In this document: positions 1 to 7,386 of the stretch, piece after piece | Layout: every line of letters begins with the position of its first letter | Position numbering within the stretch: the first letter of the stretch is position 1 | Origin: JBOHER01 sp050701115 | GTDB taxonomy: Bacteria > Actinomycetota > Actinomycetes > Mycobacteriales > Pseudonocardiaceae | Direction of reading: 5' to 3' | NCBI GenBank assembly: GCA_050701115.1 | Contig: JBOHER010000485.1 | Span: 1 to 25,014, forward strand | Length of the DNA: 25,014 nt | Program-made: the position numbers and the translations under genes | Notes under the pieces: generated by a model | Databases searched by the model: none | What the model was told of the DNA's origin: nothing | The model's input: the letters and a program-made list of their open reading frames with translations, nothing else

Positions 1-811
1 GGGTGACGTGCAGCATGTCGGCCAGAGCCATCGCGTCGCGGGGTGCGTAGGCCTTCACGTCGTTGTCGAAGTACACATAGACGTCGCGCACTCGCCACAC
101 GTCGATCTTGCGTGCCCAGTCGCGCAACGCGGCATCCGTGTATCCGCTGGTGTAGAGCTCGGTGTCGCCGTGCAGGCGGACGTAAACGAAGTCTGACGTG
201 GTCTCCTCGAGGTGTGGCCAGCTGCCCGCCGAGTCGGCGACGGTGAGCGCGATGTCGTGCTCGCGCAGCAGAGCCACGCACTCCTCGGCTTCGAAGCTGG
301 GGTGGCGTACCTCCAGCGCGTGACGCAGCGGCCGGTCGGCATCGATCTCGGTGTACGGATCGCCCTTGAGCTTGTCGTCGTGGTTGCGGGCAAGCTTTGC
401 CGCTGCCCGGGTGGTTCGGGGCAGCAGGGCGAAGAACGAGGCGAGCCGGTCGGGATCGAACCTCATCCGCGGCGGCAGTTGCCACAGGACGGGACCGAGT
501 TTCTTCCGCAGCGCGAGCACACCCGAGGCGAAGAAGTTCGCCAGTGCGGTGTCCACATCGCGCAGTTGCTTCATGTGCGTGATGTACCGGCCGCCCTTGA
601 CCGAGAACAGGAAGTCCTCCGGCGTCTTGTCATGCCACCTGCGGTAGCGCTCCGGCCGCTGCAGCGAATAGAAGGAACCGTTGATCTCGACCGTGGCCAT
701 TCTGCTTGCCAGATAGCTGAGCTCACGCTTCTGGACGAGGCCCTTCGGGTAGAACGTGCCCCGCCACGGCTGGTACAACCACCCCGACGTGCCGATCCGC
801 ACCTTCGCCAC
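1..811 (-). CDS. DUF72 (YecE-like) family protein, C-terminus cut by window edge
   Basis: The minus-strand reading frame gives 270 residues without a stop before the window edge. The N-terminus (KVRIGTSGWLYQPWRGTFYP), the VEINGSFYSL block, FLFSVKGGRYITH, and later LEVRHPSF and YVRLHG are hallmarks of the DUF72 family, a TIM-barrel-like family of about 240-300 residues whose biochemical role is not established. I chose the GTG at 811 because family members begin just before the RIGTSGW motif. An upstream GTG at 821 is in another frame. The start lies 12 nt after the XPB helicase stop, so the two genes are probably co-transcribed. Only the extreme C-terminus should be missing. The family assignment is firm and the function is unknown. 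Confidence 0.88.
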   Translation of the reverse strand, partial: MAKVRIGTSGWLYQPWRGTFYPKGLVQKRELSYLASRMATVEINGSFYSLQRPERYRRWHDKTPEDFLFSVKGGRYITHMKQLRDVDTALANFFASGVLALRKKLGPVLWQLPPRMRFDPDRLASFFALLPRTTRAAAKLARNHDDKLKGDPYTEIDADRPLRHALEVRHPSFEAEECVALLREHDIALTVADSAGSWPHLEETTSDFVYVRLHGDTELYTSGYTDAALRDWARKIDVWRVRDVYVYFDNDVKAYAPRDAMALADMLHVT

Positions 812-823
812 GACGTGCCACCC

Positions 824-2461
824 CTATCGGAACGCCTCGGCGTCGAGAATCCGGTAGGCGTAGCCCTGCTCGGCGAGGAAGCGTTGCCGGTGCGCGGCGT
901 AGTCGGCGTCCACCGTGTCGCGGGCGACAACCGAGTAGAAGTGCGCCTGGCGGCCGTCGGACTTGGGCCGTAGCAGCCTGCCTAGCCGTTGGGCTTCCTC
1001 CTGACGGGAGCCGAACGTGCCGGAGACCTGGATCGCCACCGAGGCTTCGGGCAGGTCGATGGAGAAGTTGGCCACCTTGGACACCACCAGGGTGGGGATC
1101 TCGCCCTGCCGGAATGCCTCGAACAGTCTCTCCCGCTCGGAAGTGCGGGTCGAGCCCTGGATCACCGGGGCGTTCAACTGGGCGCCGAGCTCATCCAACT
1201 GGTCGAGGTAGGCCCCGATGACCAGTAGCTGCTCACCGGCATGCTTGTCCACAATGGACCTGATCACCGGCGTCTTGGTGCGCGCGGTGGAACAGATCTT
1301 GTACCGCTCCTCAGCCTCGGCCGTCGCATAGGACATCCGCTCGGCGTCGGTCAAGGTCACCCGCACCTCGACGCACTCGGCGGGCGCGATCCAGCCCTGC
1401 TGCTCGATGTCTCGCCACGGCACGTCGTACCGCTTGGGCCCGATCAGCGAGAACACATCGCCCTCCCGCCCGTCCTCGCGGACCAGGGTCGCGGTCAGCC
1501 CCAGCCTGCGCCGGGACTGCAGATCGGCCGTCATCCGGAACACCGGCGCGGGCAGCAGATGCACCTCGTCGTAGACCACCAGGCCCCAGTCCCGCGAATC
1601 GAACAGTTCGAGGTGGCGGTACTCGCCCCTGGTCTTGCGGGTGACGACCTGATAGGTCGCGATGGTCACCGGGCGGACCTCCTTCCTCTCGCCGGAGTAC
1701 TCGCCGATCTCGTCGGCGGTCAGCGAAGTACGGGCCACCAGTTCGCGTTTCCACTGCCTGCCCGCCACGGTGTTGGTGACCAGGATCAACGTGGTCGCCT
1801 GCGCCTGGGCCATCGCCGCGGCGCCGACCAGCGTCTTGCCCGCGCCACACGGCAGCACGACCACCCCCGAGCCGCCCGCCCAGAACGCCTGGGCGGCCTG
1901 GCGCTGGTAGTCGCGCAGGTGCCAGCCTTCCTCGCGTAACGACATCGGGTGCGCCTCGCCATCGACGTAGCCCGCGAGGTCCTCGGCGGGCCAGCCCACC
2001 TTGAGCAGCGCCTGCTTGAGCCTGCCCCGCTCGGACGGGTGCACCGCCACGGTGTCGTCGTCGATCCGGGCGCCCAGCATCGGGCTGATCTTCTTGCTTC
2101 GCAGCACCTCTGCCAGCACCGCGCGGTCAATGGTGGTCATCACCAGGCCGTGCGCGGGATGGTTGGTGATCTGCAGCCTGCCGAACCGCCCCATCGTGTC
2201 CACGACGTCGATCAGCAGCGGCTGCGGAACCGGGAACCGTGAGTACGAGGTCAGTGCTTCGACCACCTGCTCGGCGTCGTGGCCCGCTGCTCGCGCGTTC
2301 CACAGGGCCAGCGGCGTGATGCGGTAGGTGTGCATGTGCTCAGGGGCGCGCTCCAGTTCGGCGAACGGAGCGATCGCGGTGCGCGCGTCGTCGGCCCGAT
2401 CGTGCTCGACTTCAAGGAGCACGGTCTTGTCCGATTGCACGATAAGCGGGCCGGTAGTCAC
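824..2461 (-). CDS. XPB/ERCC3-type DNA repair helicase
   Basis: A 545-residue superfamily 2 helicase of the bacterial XPB type, ATP-dependent 3'-5' helicases linked to DNA repair and transcription. Visible motifs: the N-terminal XPB domain starting PLIVQSDKTVLLEVE, Walker A LPCGAGKT (Lys209), the DEVH box at 298-301, motif III LGLTATLVRED, and motif VI QEEAQRLGRLLRPK near the C-terminus. Homologues are about 550 residues. The open frame runs upstream to 2896, but those extra residues are low-complexity and overlap the lipoprotein gene. The GTG at 2461 has a good ribosome site (AAGGAGA) 4 nt upstream and matches the family start, so I chose it. The upstream lipoprotein gene ends 20 nt away on the same strand, and the DUF72 gene follows. 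It corresponds to M. tuberculosis Rv0861c by position and type. Confidence 0.95.
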   Translation of the reverse strand: MTTGPLIVQSDKTVLLEVEHDRADDARTAIAPFAELERAPEHMHTYRITPLALWNARAAGHDAEQVVEALTSYSRFPVPQPLLIDVVDTMGRFGRLQITNHPAHGLVMTTIDRAVLAEVLRSKKISPMLGARIDDDTVAVHPSERGRLKQALLKVGWPAEDLAGYVDGEAHPMSLREEGWHLRDYQRQAAQAFWAGGSGVVVLPCGAGKTLVGAAAMAQAQATTLILVTNTVAGRQWKRELVARTSLTADEIGEYSGERKEVRPVTIATYQVVTRKTRGEYRHLELFDSRDWGLVVYDEVHLLPAPVFRMTADLQSRRRLGLTATLVREDGREGDVFSLIGPKRYDVPWRDIEQQGWIAPAECVEVRVTLTDAERMSYATAEAEERYKICSTARTKTPVIRSIVDKHAGEQLLVIGAYLDQLDELGAQLNAPVIQGSTRTSERERLFEAFRQGEIPTLVVSKVANFSIDLPEASVAIQVSGTFGSRQEEAQRLGRLLRPKSDGRQAHFYSVVARDTVDADYAAHRQRFLAEQGYAYRILDAEAFR

Positions 2462-2481
2462 GCTCTCCTTTATAACCCTAG

Positions 2482-3492
2482 TCAACCGGGGGGCATGGGG
2501 GACCCGGGCAGCAACTGCGCCGGCACGATCGACCGGACATCCAGTCGTTCGCCGAGCACCCCCGAGTTGTGCATCAGGTCGGCAACACGCTGCAGGCGCA
2601 CGCTGTTGAGGGCGGTGGGATAGTTGCCGAGCGCGACAAGCGCGGACGAGGTCTCGTCCAGCCCCACGTAGGTGGGTAGCACCCCGCGCACCACGGACGT
2701 TTCGGCCGCCAGGCGTTGCGCCTCGCCCAGCAGGCTGCGGAACAGTGCGAAAGTCTTCGGATTGGCCGATGCGAACTTGTGGTGTGCGGCGTAGCTGGAC
2801 ATCGGGAAGTTCAGCATCGCGCCGCGTGCCGTGTCGGCGACGATCTTGGCGCCGTACTCTTTCTGCGCCTTGCTGATCCTGGGCTCGGTCATCCACGCCG
2901 CGTCCACCCGGTGGTCGCTCAACGCGTTCATCATCTCGTCGAAGGACAACTGCGTGAAGGTGACGCGTTCCGGATCGATTCCTTCGGTCGCCAGCCTCGA
3001 GCGCGTGGTCAATTCGCCGAGGTCGTCATCGGCGTCGACGGCGATCACCGGTGCCTGGTTCGCACTCGGTTCGTCGTAACCAACGCCGGGCAAGGTAACC
3101 AACGCCATGGTGTTCGGCCCCGAGATGTATGCCTCGCCCTGCAACTGCAATGCCGCGCCCGCGGCCACCGCCTTGAACAGGGTCACGTTATTGGCGAAGG
3201 CGACCTCGATGTCGCCGTTATCCAGCGCCTCCAGCGCCCGCTCCTGATTGGGTTGTTCGACGAGTTCCAGCCGCAGACCGCCCCGGCTGAACAGCCCTTG
3301 GTCGACGGCGAGCCGCAGCGGAACGATGTCTATGGCCTTGGTCACACCCACCCGGAGCGCGCTGCGCTCCGGGATGACCTCGGCGGGCGGACCCTCCGGC
3401 TGAAACCACGAACAACTGGCCAGGGTCATTCCGAGTACGGTGATCAGCCAGACCGCCGGGTGGACCCGTCGACGCTGCGCGACCCTTCGCAT
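2482..3492 (-). CDS. ABC-type substrate-binding lipoprotein (NMT1/SsuA/NrtA-like)
   Basis: The product is a 336-residue secreted lipoprotein. The N-terminus is basic (MRRVAQRRRV), followed by a hydrophobic stretch and a lipobox ending LAS-Cys27. The mature part resembles periplasmic binding proteins for nitrate, sulfonates or thiamine precursors: LRVGVTKAIDIVPLRLAVDQG, then GDIEVAFANNVTLFKA, and VDAAWMTEPRIS. The ATG at 3492 is preceded by GAAGG at a suitable distance. The frame stays open to 3609 but that extension lacks signal-peptide character. No permease or ATPase gene is adjacent, which is unusual for a transport component. It is divergent from the NIT-domain kinase gene (231 nt between starts) and lies 20 nt upstream of the XPB gene. 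The ligand cannot be read from the sequence. It may serve a distant transporter or present a ligand to the neighbouring sensor (inference). Confidence 0.85.
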   Translation of the reverse strand: MRRVAQRRRVHPAVWLITVLGMTLASCSWFQPEGPPAEVIPERSALRVGVTKAIDIVPLRLAVDQGLFSRGGLRLELVEQPNQERALEALDNGDIEVAFANNVTLFKAVAAGAALQLQGEAYISGPNTMALVTLPGVGYDEPSANQAPVIAVDADDDLGELTTRSRLATEGIDPERVTFTQLSFDEMMNALSDHRVDAAWMTEPRISKAQKEYGAKIVADTARGAMLNFPMSSYAAHHKFASANPKTFALFRSLLGEAQRLAAETSVVRGVLPTYVGLDETSSALVALGNYPTALNSVRLQRVADLMHNSGVLGERLDVRSIVPAQLLPGSPMPPG

Positions 3493-3723
3493 GGATGCCC
3501 TTCTCTGTGGTCCACCAGATGGTGCCCGGAAACCGCCCCGAATGTAGTCGCCGCGGATTCTAGTGATCGCCATACCGCGGTGGGTAATAACGCTCGTGCA
3601 GTTGCGCATGCAGATGTGACCCTGGCGGCGCCTTTCGGATCGACCCGGTACCAGATACTCTCCGGTAGATCCGCCCGCCGCCGTGTCGGTGCGGGCTGCC
3701 CCGACCCGAGAAGGAAGCCAGGT
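3493..3723. promoter_or_regulatory. Divergent intergenic region between lipoprotein and kinase genes
   Basis: These 231 nt must hold the promoters of both divergent genes. An 8-bp perfect palindrome ACCGCGGT lies at 3574-3581, and a second CCGCGG core lies at 3551-3556, 24 bp away. I could not identify convincing -35/-10 pairs. On the plus strand AAGGA at 3711-3715 is the likely ribosome site for the kinase gene start at 3724. Confidence 0.35.
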
Positions 3724-6522
3724 GTGTCCCGTCGTGAAGGCCGTGTCGGCGCCCCCAAGGTGCGCACACGTCCGGACACGGCGCAGCAGCGAGCCGGGGC
3801 AACGCTGGTAAACCGGTTCGCGCGAAGCGAATCGAGCACCGTCAGGTGGCGGCTACGCAACTGGCCGCTGCGCACCAAACTTCTGGTCGTGCTGCTGATT
3901 CCCACCCTGACCGCGCTGACCTTGATCGGATTGCGGTTCAGCGCGGAGATCGAATCGGCTGATCGGCTGGACGAGCTGTCGGTACGGGTCCGCGCCGAAG
4001 CGGCCGTCGCTCATCTCGCGCACGGCCTGCAACGCGAACGCGACCTGACAGTCCGTTACGTCGCGGGCAGCCGCAAGGGCGCAGGCGAGGAGCTGCGGGC
4101 GCAGCGGGGTCGCGTCGACACCAGCCTCGGGGAGTTCGGAAAGGCGCTGACGGCCGCCAAGCCGGAACTCTCCGAAAACTCCTACCAGTCATTCAAGAAA
4201 CTGGACGATCGGCTCGCGGTGCTCACCGGGCTGCGCTTCGCCTCCGAGCACTCCGCGTATCCAGCCGACGCGGTACTGCGCTCCTACAGCGAACTGATCT
4301 CGGCGCTGCTCGCGGTGCGCGAGCGGTCCGTCGCGACCATCAGCGACCCCGAGCTGGTCCGGTTGCAACAGGCGGGTACCGCGCTTGCCAGGGTGAAGGA
4401 CCAGATGTCGCTGTCCCGCGCGTTGGTCGCCGAGGCACTCGAGCTCGGTACGCTCGGCCCCGCGCGCAAACGCATGCTCTACGGCGTGCAGGCGGAGCTC
4501 GAGGCCTGGCGGATCGACTTCGGCAAGTTCGCGACGCCCGAACAGCAACGGATGTACGACGACAACGTCACCGGTTTGCTGGTGGACAGCGGCAATGACA
4601 TCAGCGAGTCCGTCCTGGTCCGCGCCGAGAACGGGCGGTCGTTCGACGGTCTCGACCCCGAGCGGTGGGATACCGCGGCGACCTACACCACCAATCTGGC
4701 CTCCGAGGTGGAGGAGGCGCTGTTGGTGTCCATGCAGCAGCGCACCGACGCGCTGGCCGCACGCGCGACGACCGCGGCCCTGCGGGACAGCGCGATCGTC
4801 GTCGGTCTGCTGCTGCTCGCCTCAATCCTCACCGTGATCATCACCAGGTCGCTGGTGCGCCCGCTGCGGGTGCTGCGCGGGACCGCGCTCGAGGTCGCCG
4901 AACACCGGTTGCCTTCGGCGGTCCGGGGCATCCTGACCGACCCGCATGGCCAACGGCCAACGGGCGTCGCACCTGTTCCGGTGGACACCGAGGAGGAGCT
5001 GGGCCAGGTCGCGCGCGCCTTCGACGCGGTGCACGGCGAGGCGGTCCGGCTGGCGGGCGAGCAAGCCGCGCTACGGCACAACATCAACGCGATGTTCGTC
5101 AACCTCTCCAGGCGCGGTCAGGAACTCACCGAACGGCAACTGGCCGTGCTGGACCGGATGGAAGCAGAGGAGCAGGACCCCGAGACGCTGGCGGGCTTGT
5201 TCGAGCTTGATCATCTCGCTACCAGGATGCGGCGGAACAGCGAGAACTTGCTGGTGCTGACCGGCAACGACTTCGCACGCATGCTGCCGGGCTCGGTGTC
5301 GGCCTCCGAAGTGTTCGGCGCGGCGTTGTCGGAGATCGAGGAATATCAGCGGGTCCAGCTAGCCACCATGCCGGAGATCGCGGTGCGCGGCGATGCGGTC
5401 ACCGATGTCGTGCATGTGATCTCTGAACTGCTGGAAAACGCGACCAGTGGCTCGGCGGTGGATACCACCGTGACGGTGGTCAGCTCGGTGAACCACCGCG
5501 GCGCGTGGCTCATCGAGATCACCGACAACGGGCCCGGCATGTCGCAGGACGCGCTCGACCGCGCCAATGCCCGTCTGGTCGAACTGCCCGAAGTCGATGT
5601 GGAGGCCACCCGGCGGATGGGGCTGTACGTGGTCGCCCGGCTGGCCCAACGCCACCGGCTCGAAGTGCGACTGCACTCGGCGCACGGTGGCGGTTTGACC
5701 GCGTCCATTCTGGTACCTGCCGAGCTGATCACATCGGTGCCTGCGCAGGCCCGGCCGACACCCCCGGTCGAACCTGGCAGGCGGCCGGATTGGCTCGAAT
5801 CGCAGGCTGCGATTATTCCCAAGAGCCCCGCAGGCGGCGCTGCCTCCCAGCCGGTCTCGGCCGGGCCGCCCAAACGGGCGCCAGTGGTCAGCGGTGGACG
5901 CACGATTGTCCCGTCGCCCATCGATCCGCATCCGCTGGACGACGATCAGCCGACCGAACGGCTACCGGTGTACAAGGACCTCCTGACGCGCTGGTTCACC
6001 GCGATGAACGAGACCACATCCGGTCCCGGTGCGGTGTCCGAACCAGCGCCCGAAGGGGTGCCCGAATCAGCCGAATCGCCGCCCGCGTCCGAGCAAGAGC
6101 CGGTCGAACTGGACCCGCCGACAGTCCGCGATCGACCCAGCCTGAATACGGCCATTGGGGTGAACTCCGCAGCGGGGTCGGCGATGCCCCAAGTGAGTGA
6201 GATCGTTGGGCCATTCCGGGGAGAACTCGATCTTGACCACGATTCTGTTGACGCCGAGGACGTGGTCGGGGCTAGTGTCACCGACGCCGTGCTTGACCTG
6301 GTGGAACAGGCCAGGAACGGAGCAGCGGCCGAGGCGCGGGGCGAAGCCTCGGAGCAGTCACTCTCGCGCTCCCCAGACGCAGTCCGGAGCAGGATGATCA
6401 GCCTTGCCGAGGGCAGACGTCGGGGTCGACAGGCGCGGGCCGACGAATACGCTGAGCGCGGGCAGGCCGCAGCCGTTGGCGCGGGCACCGCTGGCTGGCC
6501 CGAGGAACGGGCGGGTTCTTGA
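3724..6522 (+). CDS. NIT-domain sensor histidine kinase, conservon CvnA-like
   Basis: A 932-residue membrane sensor kinase. A transmembrane helix spans about 52-70, an extracellular nitrate/nitrite-sensing (NIT) type domain about 75-350, a second helix 357-378, and a HAMP region to about 445. The dimerisation segment carries FELDHLATRMRR, where His497 is the candidate phospho-acceptor. The HATPase has N-box Asn572 in ELLENAT, D601NGPGM (G1) and Gly633 (G2). After about residue 670 comes a long Pro/Ala/Glu-rich, probably disordered tail. This architecture is typical of CvnA kinases. The open frame extends upstream to 2716, overlapping the lipoprotein gene antisense. The GTG at 3724 has AAGGA 8 nt upstream and begins shortly before the first helix. 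The roadblock and DUF742 genes follow closely. NIT domains in this family are not proven nitrate sensors. Confidence 0.92.
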   Translation: MSRREGRVGAPKVRTRPDTAQQRAGATLVNRFARSESSTVRWRLRNWPLRTKLLVVLLIPTLTALTLIGLRFSAEIESADRLDELSVRVRAEAAVAHLAHGLQRERDLTVRYVAGSRKGAGEELRAQRGRVDTSLGEFGKALTAAKPELSENSYQSFKKLDDRLAVLTGLRFASEHSAYPADAVLRSYSELISALLAVRERSVATISDPELVRLQQAGTALARVKDQMSLSRALVAEALELGTLGPARKRMLYGVQAELEAWRIDFGKFATPEQQRMYDDNVTGLLVDSGNDISESVLVRAENGRSFDGLDPERWDTAATYTTNLASEVEEALLVSMQQRTDALAARATTAALRDSAIVVGLLLLASILTVIITRSLVRPLRVLRGTALEVAEHRLPSAVRGILTDPHGQRPTGVAPVPVDTEEELGQVARAFDAVHGEAVRLAGEQAALRHNINAMFVNLSRRGQELTERQLAVLDRMEAEEQDPETLAGLFELDHLATRMRRNSENLLVLTGNDFARMLPGSVSASEVFGAALSEIEEYQRVQLATMPEIAVRGDAVTDVVHVISELLENATSGSAVDTTVTVVSSVNHRGAWLIEITDNGPGMSQDALDRANARLVELPEVDVEATRRMGLYVVARLAQRHRLEVRLHSAHGGGLTASILVPAELITSVPAQARPTPPVEPGRRPDWLESQAAIIPKSPAGGAASQPVSAGPPKRAPVVSGGRTIVPSPIDPHPLDDDQPTERLPVYKDLLTRWFTAMNETTSGPGAVSEPAPEGVPESAESPPASEQEPVELDPPTVRDRPSLNTAIGVNSAAGSAMPQVSEIVGPFRGELDLDHDSVDAEDVVGASVTDAVLDLVEQARNGAAAEARGEASEQSLSRSPDAVRSRMISLAEGRRRGRQARADEYAERGQAAAVGAGTAGWPEERAGS

Positions 6523-6535
6523 TGTAGGAGGGATA

Positions 6536-6982
6536 GTGACCGGGTCCGCTGGGCGGTCGGGCAGCTTCGGCTGGCTCGTCACGGACTTCGTGCGCAGAGT
6601 CGCCGGGGTCGCCCATGCGGTGGTGGTCTCTGCCGACGGATTGCTCCTTGCCGGGTCGGCCGGCCTGCCCCAGGATCGTGCCGATCAGTTGTCCGCCGTG
6701 TCATCAGGACTGATGAGCCTCACCGATGGTGCCGCTCGATGCTTCGAAGCGGGCGTGGTGAATCAGACCGTGGTGGAAATGGAGCGGGGTTACCTGTTCC
6801 TGATGTCGGTGAGCGACGGTTCCTGTCTGGCCGTGCTCGCCTCGCCGAACTGCGACATCGGCACGGTGGCGTACGAGATGACCTTGTTGGTGGATCGGGT
6901 AGGCGCACAACTCACTCCCGACTTACGAACAAGACACCAGGGCGCAGCTACCGGGCGGAATGCGGGGATAGCAGGAAAATGA
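6536..6982 (+). CDS. Roadblock/LC7 domain protein, conservon CvnB-like
   Basis: A 148-residue protein with the roadblock/LC7 fold expected for the second conservon gene: FGWLVTDFVRRVAGVAHAVVVSADGLLLAGS at the start, then a Leu/Ser helix, VVEMERGYLFLMSV and the final GTVAYEMTLLVDRVG. In conservons this protein is thought to bridge the kinase and a Ras-like GTPase, by analogy with MglB-type roadblock proteins. The GTG at 6536 is chosen because AGGAGGG (6526-6532) lies just upstream and the start is 13 nt after the kinase stop. The longer frame from 6404 overlaps the kinase. The 3' end overlaps the DUF742 start by ATGA, indicating translational coupling. The GTPase partner (CvnD) is not encoded downstream. 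Confidence 0.92.
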   Translation: MTGSAGRSGSFGWLVTDFVRRVAGVAHAVVVSADGLLLAGSAGLPQDRADQLSAVSSGLMSLTDGAARCFEAGVVNQTVVEMERGYLFLMSVSDGSCLAVLASPNCDIGTVAYEMTLLVDRVGAQLTPDLRTRHQGAATGRNAGIAGK

Positions 6983-7380
6983 GCGAGCGAGTACGCAACG
7001 AACCAGGTGTGTTCCCCGCGCCGGGGCCGCCCGCGCAGCGGACCCGCTCGCTGGTGCGCCCGTACGCGCGGACCGGCGGCCGCACTCGCCCCGACCACAA
7101 TCTCGCGCTTGAAGCCATGGTGTCCACCAGTCAACAGGGTCGAACCTACGACGGCGTGCGCACCGAGGAGCATCGGATCATTTGCGGCTTCTGCGTGCGG
7201 GCGCGCACCATCGCCGACATCGTCTCGGAACTCGGGCTGCCACTCGGTGTGGTGAAGGTGATCGTCGCGGACATGGCCCACGCCGGGCTGGTGCACGTGC
7301 AGCAGCCGGGGCTCACCATCGGCGACCGGTCCTCGAAGGAGTTCATGGCGCGCCTGCTCGAAGGCCTGCATAACCTCTGA
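6979..7380 (+). CDS. DUF742 family protein, conservon CvnC-like
   Basis: A 133-residue protein with the DUF742 signature: LVRPYARTGGRTRP near residue 25, EEHRIICGFC, then a winged-helix-like block TIADIVSELGLPLGVVKVIVADMAHAGLVHV. The ATG overlaps the upstream stop (ATGA at 6979-6982). DUF742 proteins are the third member of actinobacterial conservons and probably act as small adaptors or DNA-binding proteins in the kinase/roadblock/GTPase relay. The usual fourth gene, a GTPase (cvnD), is absent here. Only 6 nt separate this stop from the stop of the convergent helicase-associated gene, and I see no terminator hairpin between them. Confidence 0.92.
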   Translation: MSERVRNEPGVFPAPGPPAQRTRSLVRPYARTGGRTRPDHNLALEAMVSTSQQGRTYDGVRTEEHRIICGFCVRARTIADIVSELGLPLGVVKVIVADMAHAGLVHVQQPGLTIGDRSSKEFMARLLEGLHNL

Positions 7381-7386
7381 GCACGT

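Noticed and set aside
2462..2896. N-terminal extension of the XPB helicase
   Set aside because: It overlaps the lipoprotein gene on the same strand and is low-complexity; the GTG at 2461 has a good ribosome site.
2716..3723. N-terminal extension of the NIT kinase
   Set aside because: It is antisense to the lipoprotein gene and has no family similarity; GTG at 3724 has a ribosome site.
3724..6522. Proof of nitrate sensing from the NIT domain
   Set aside because: NIT-type domains are common in actinobacterial conservon kinases without shown nitrate binding.
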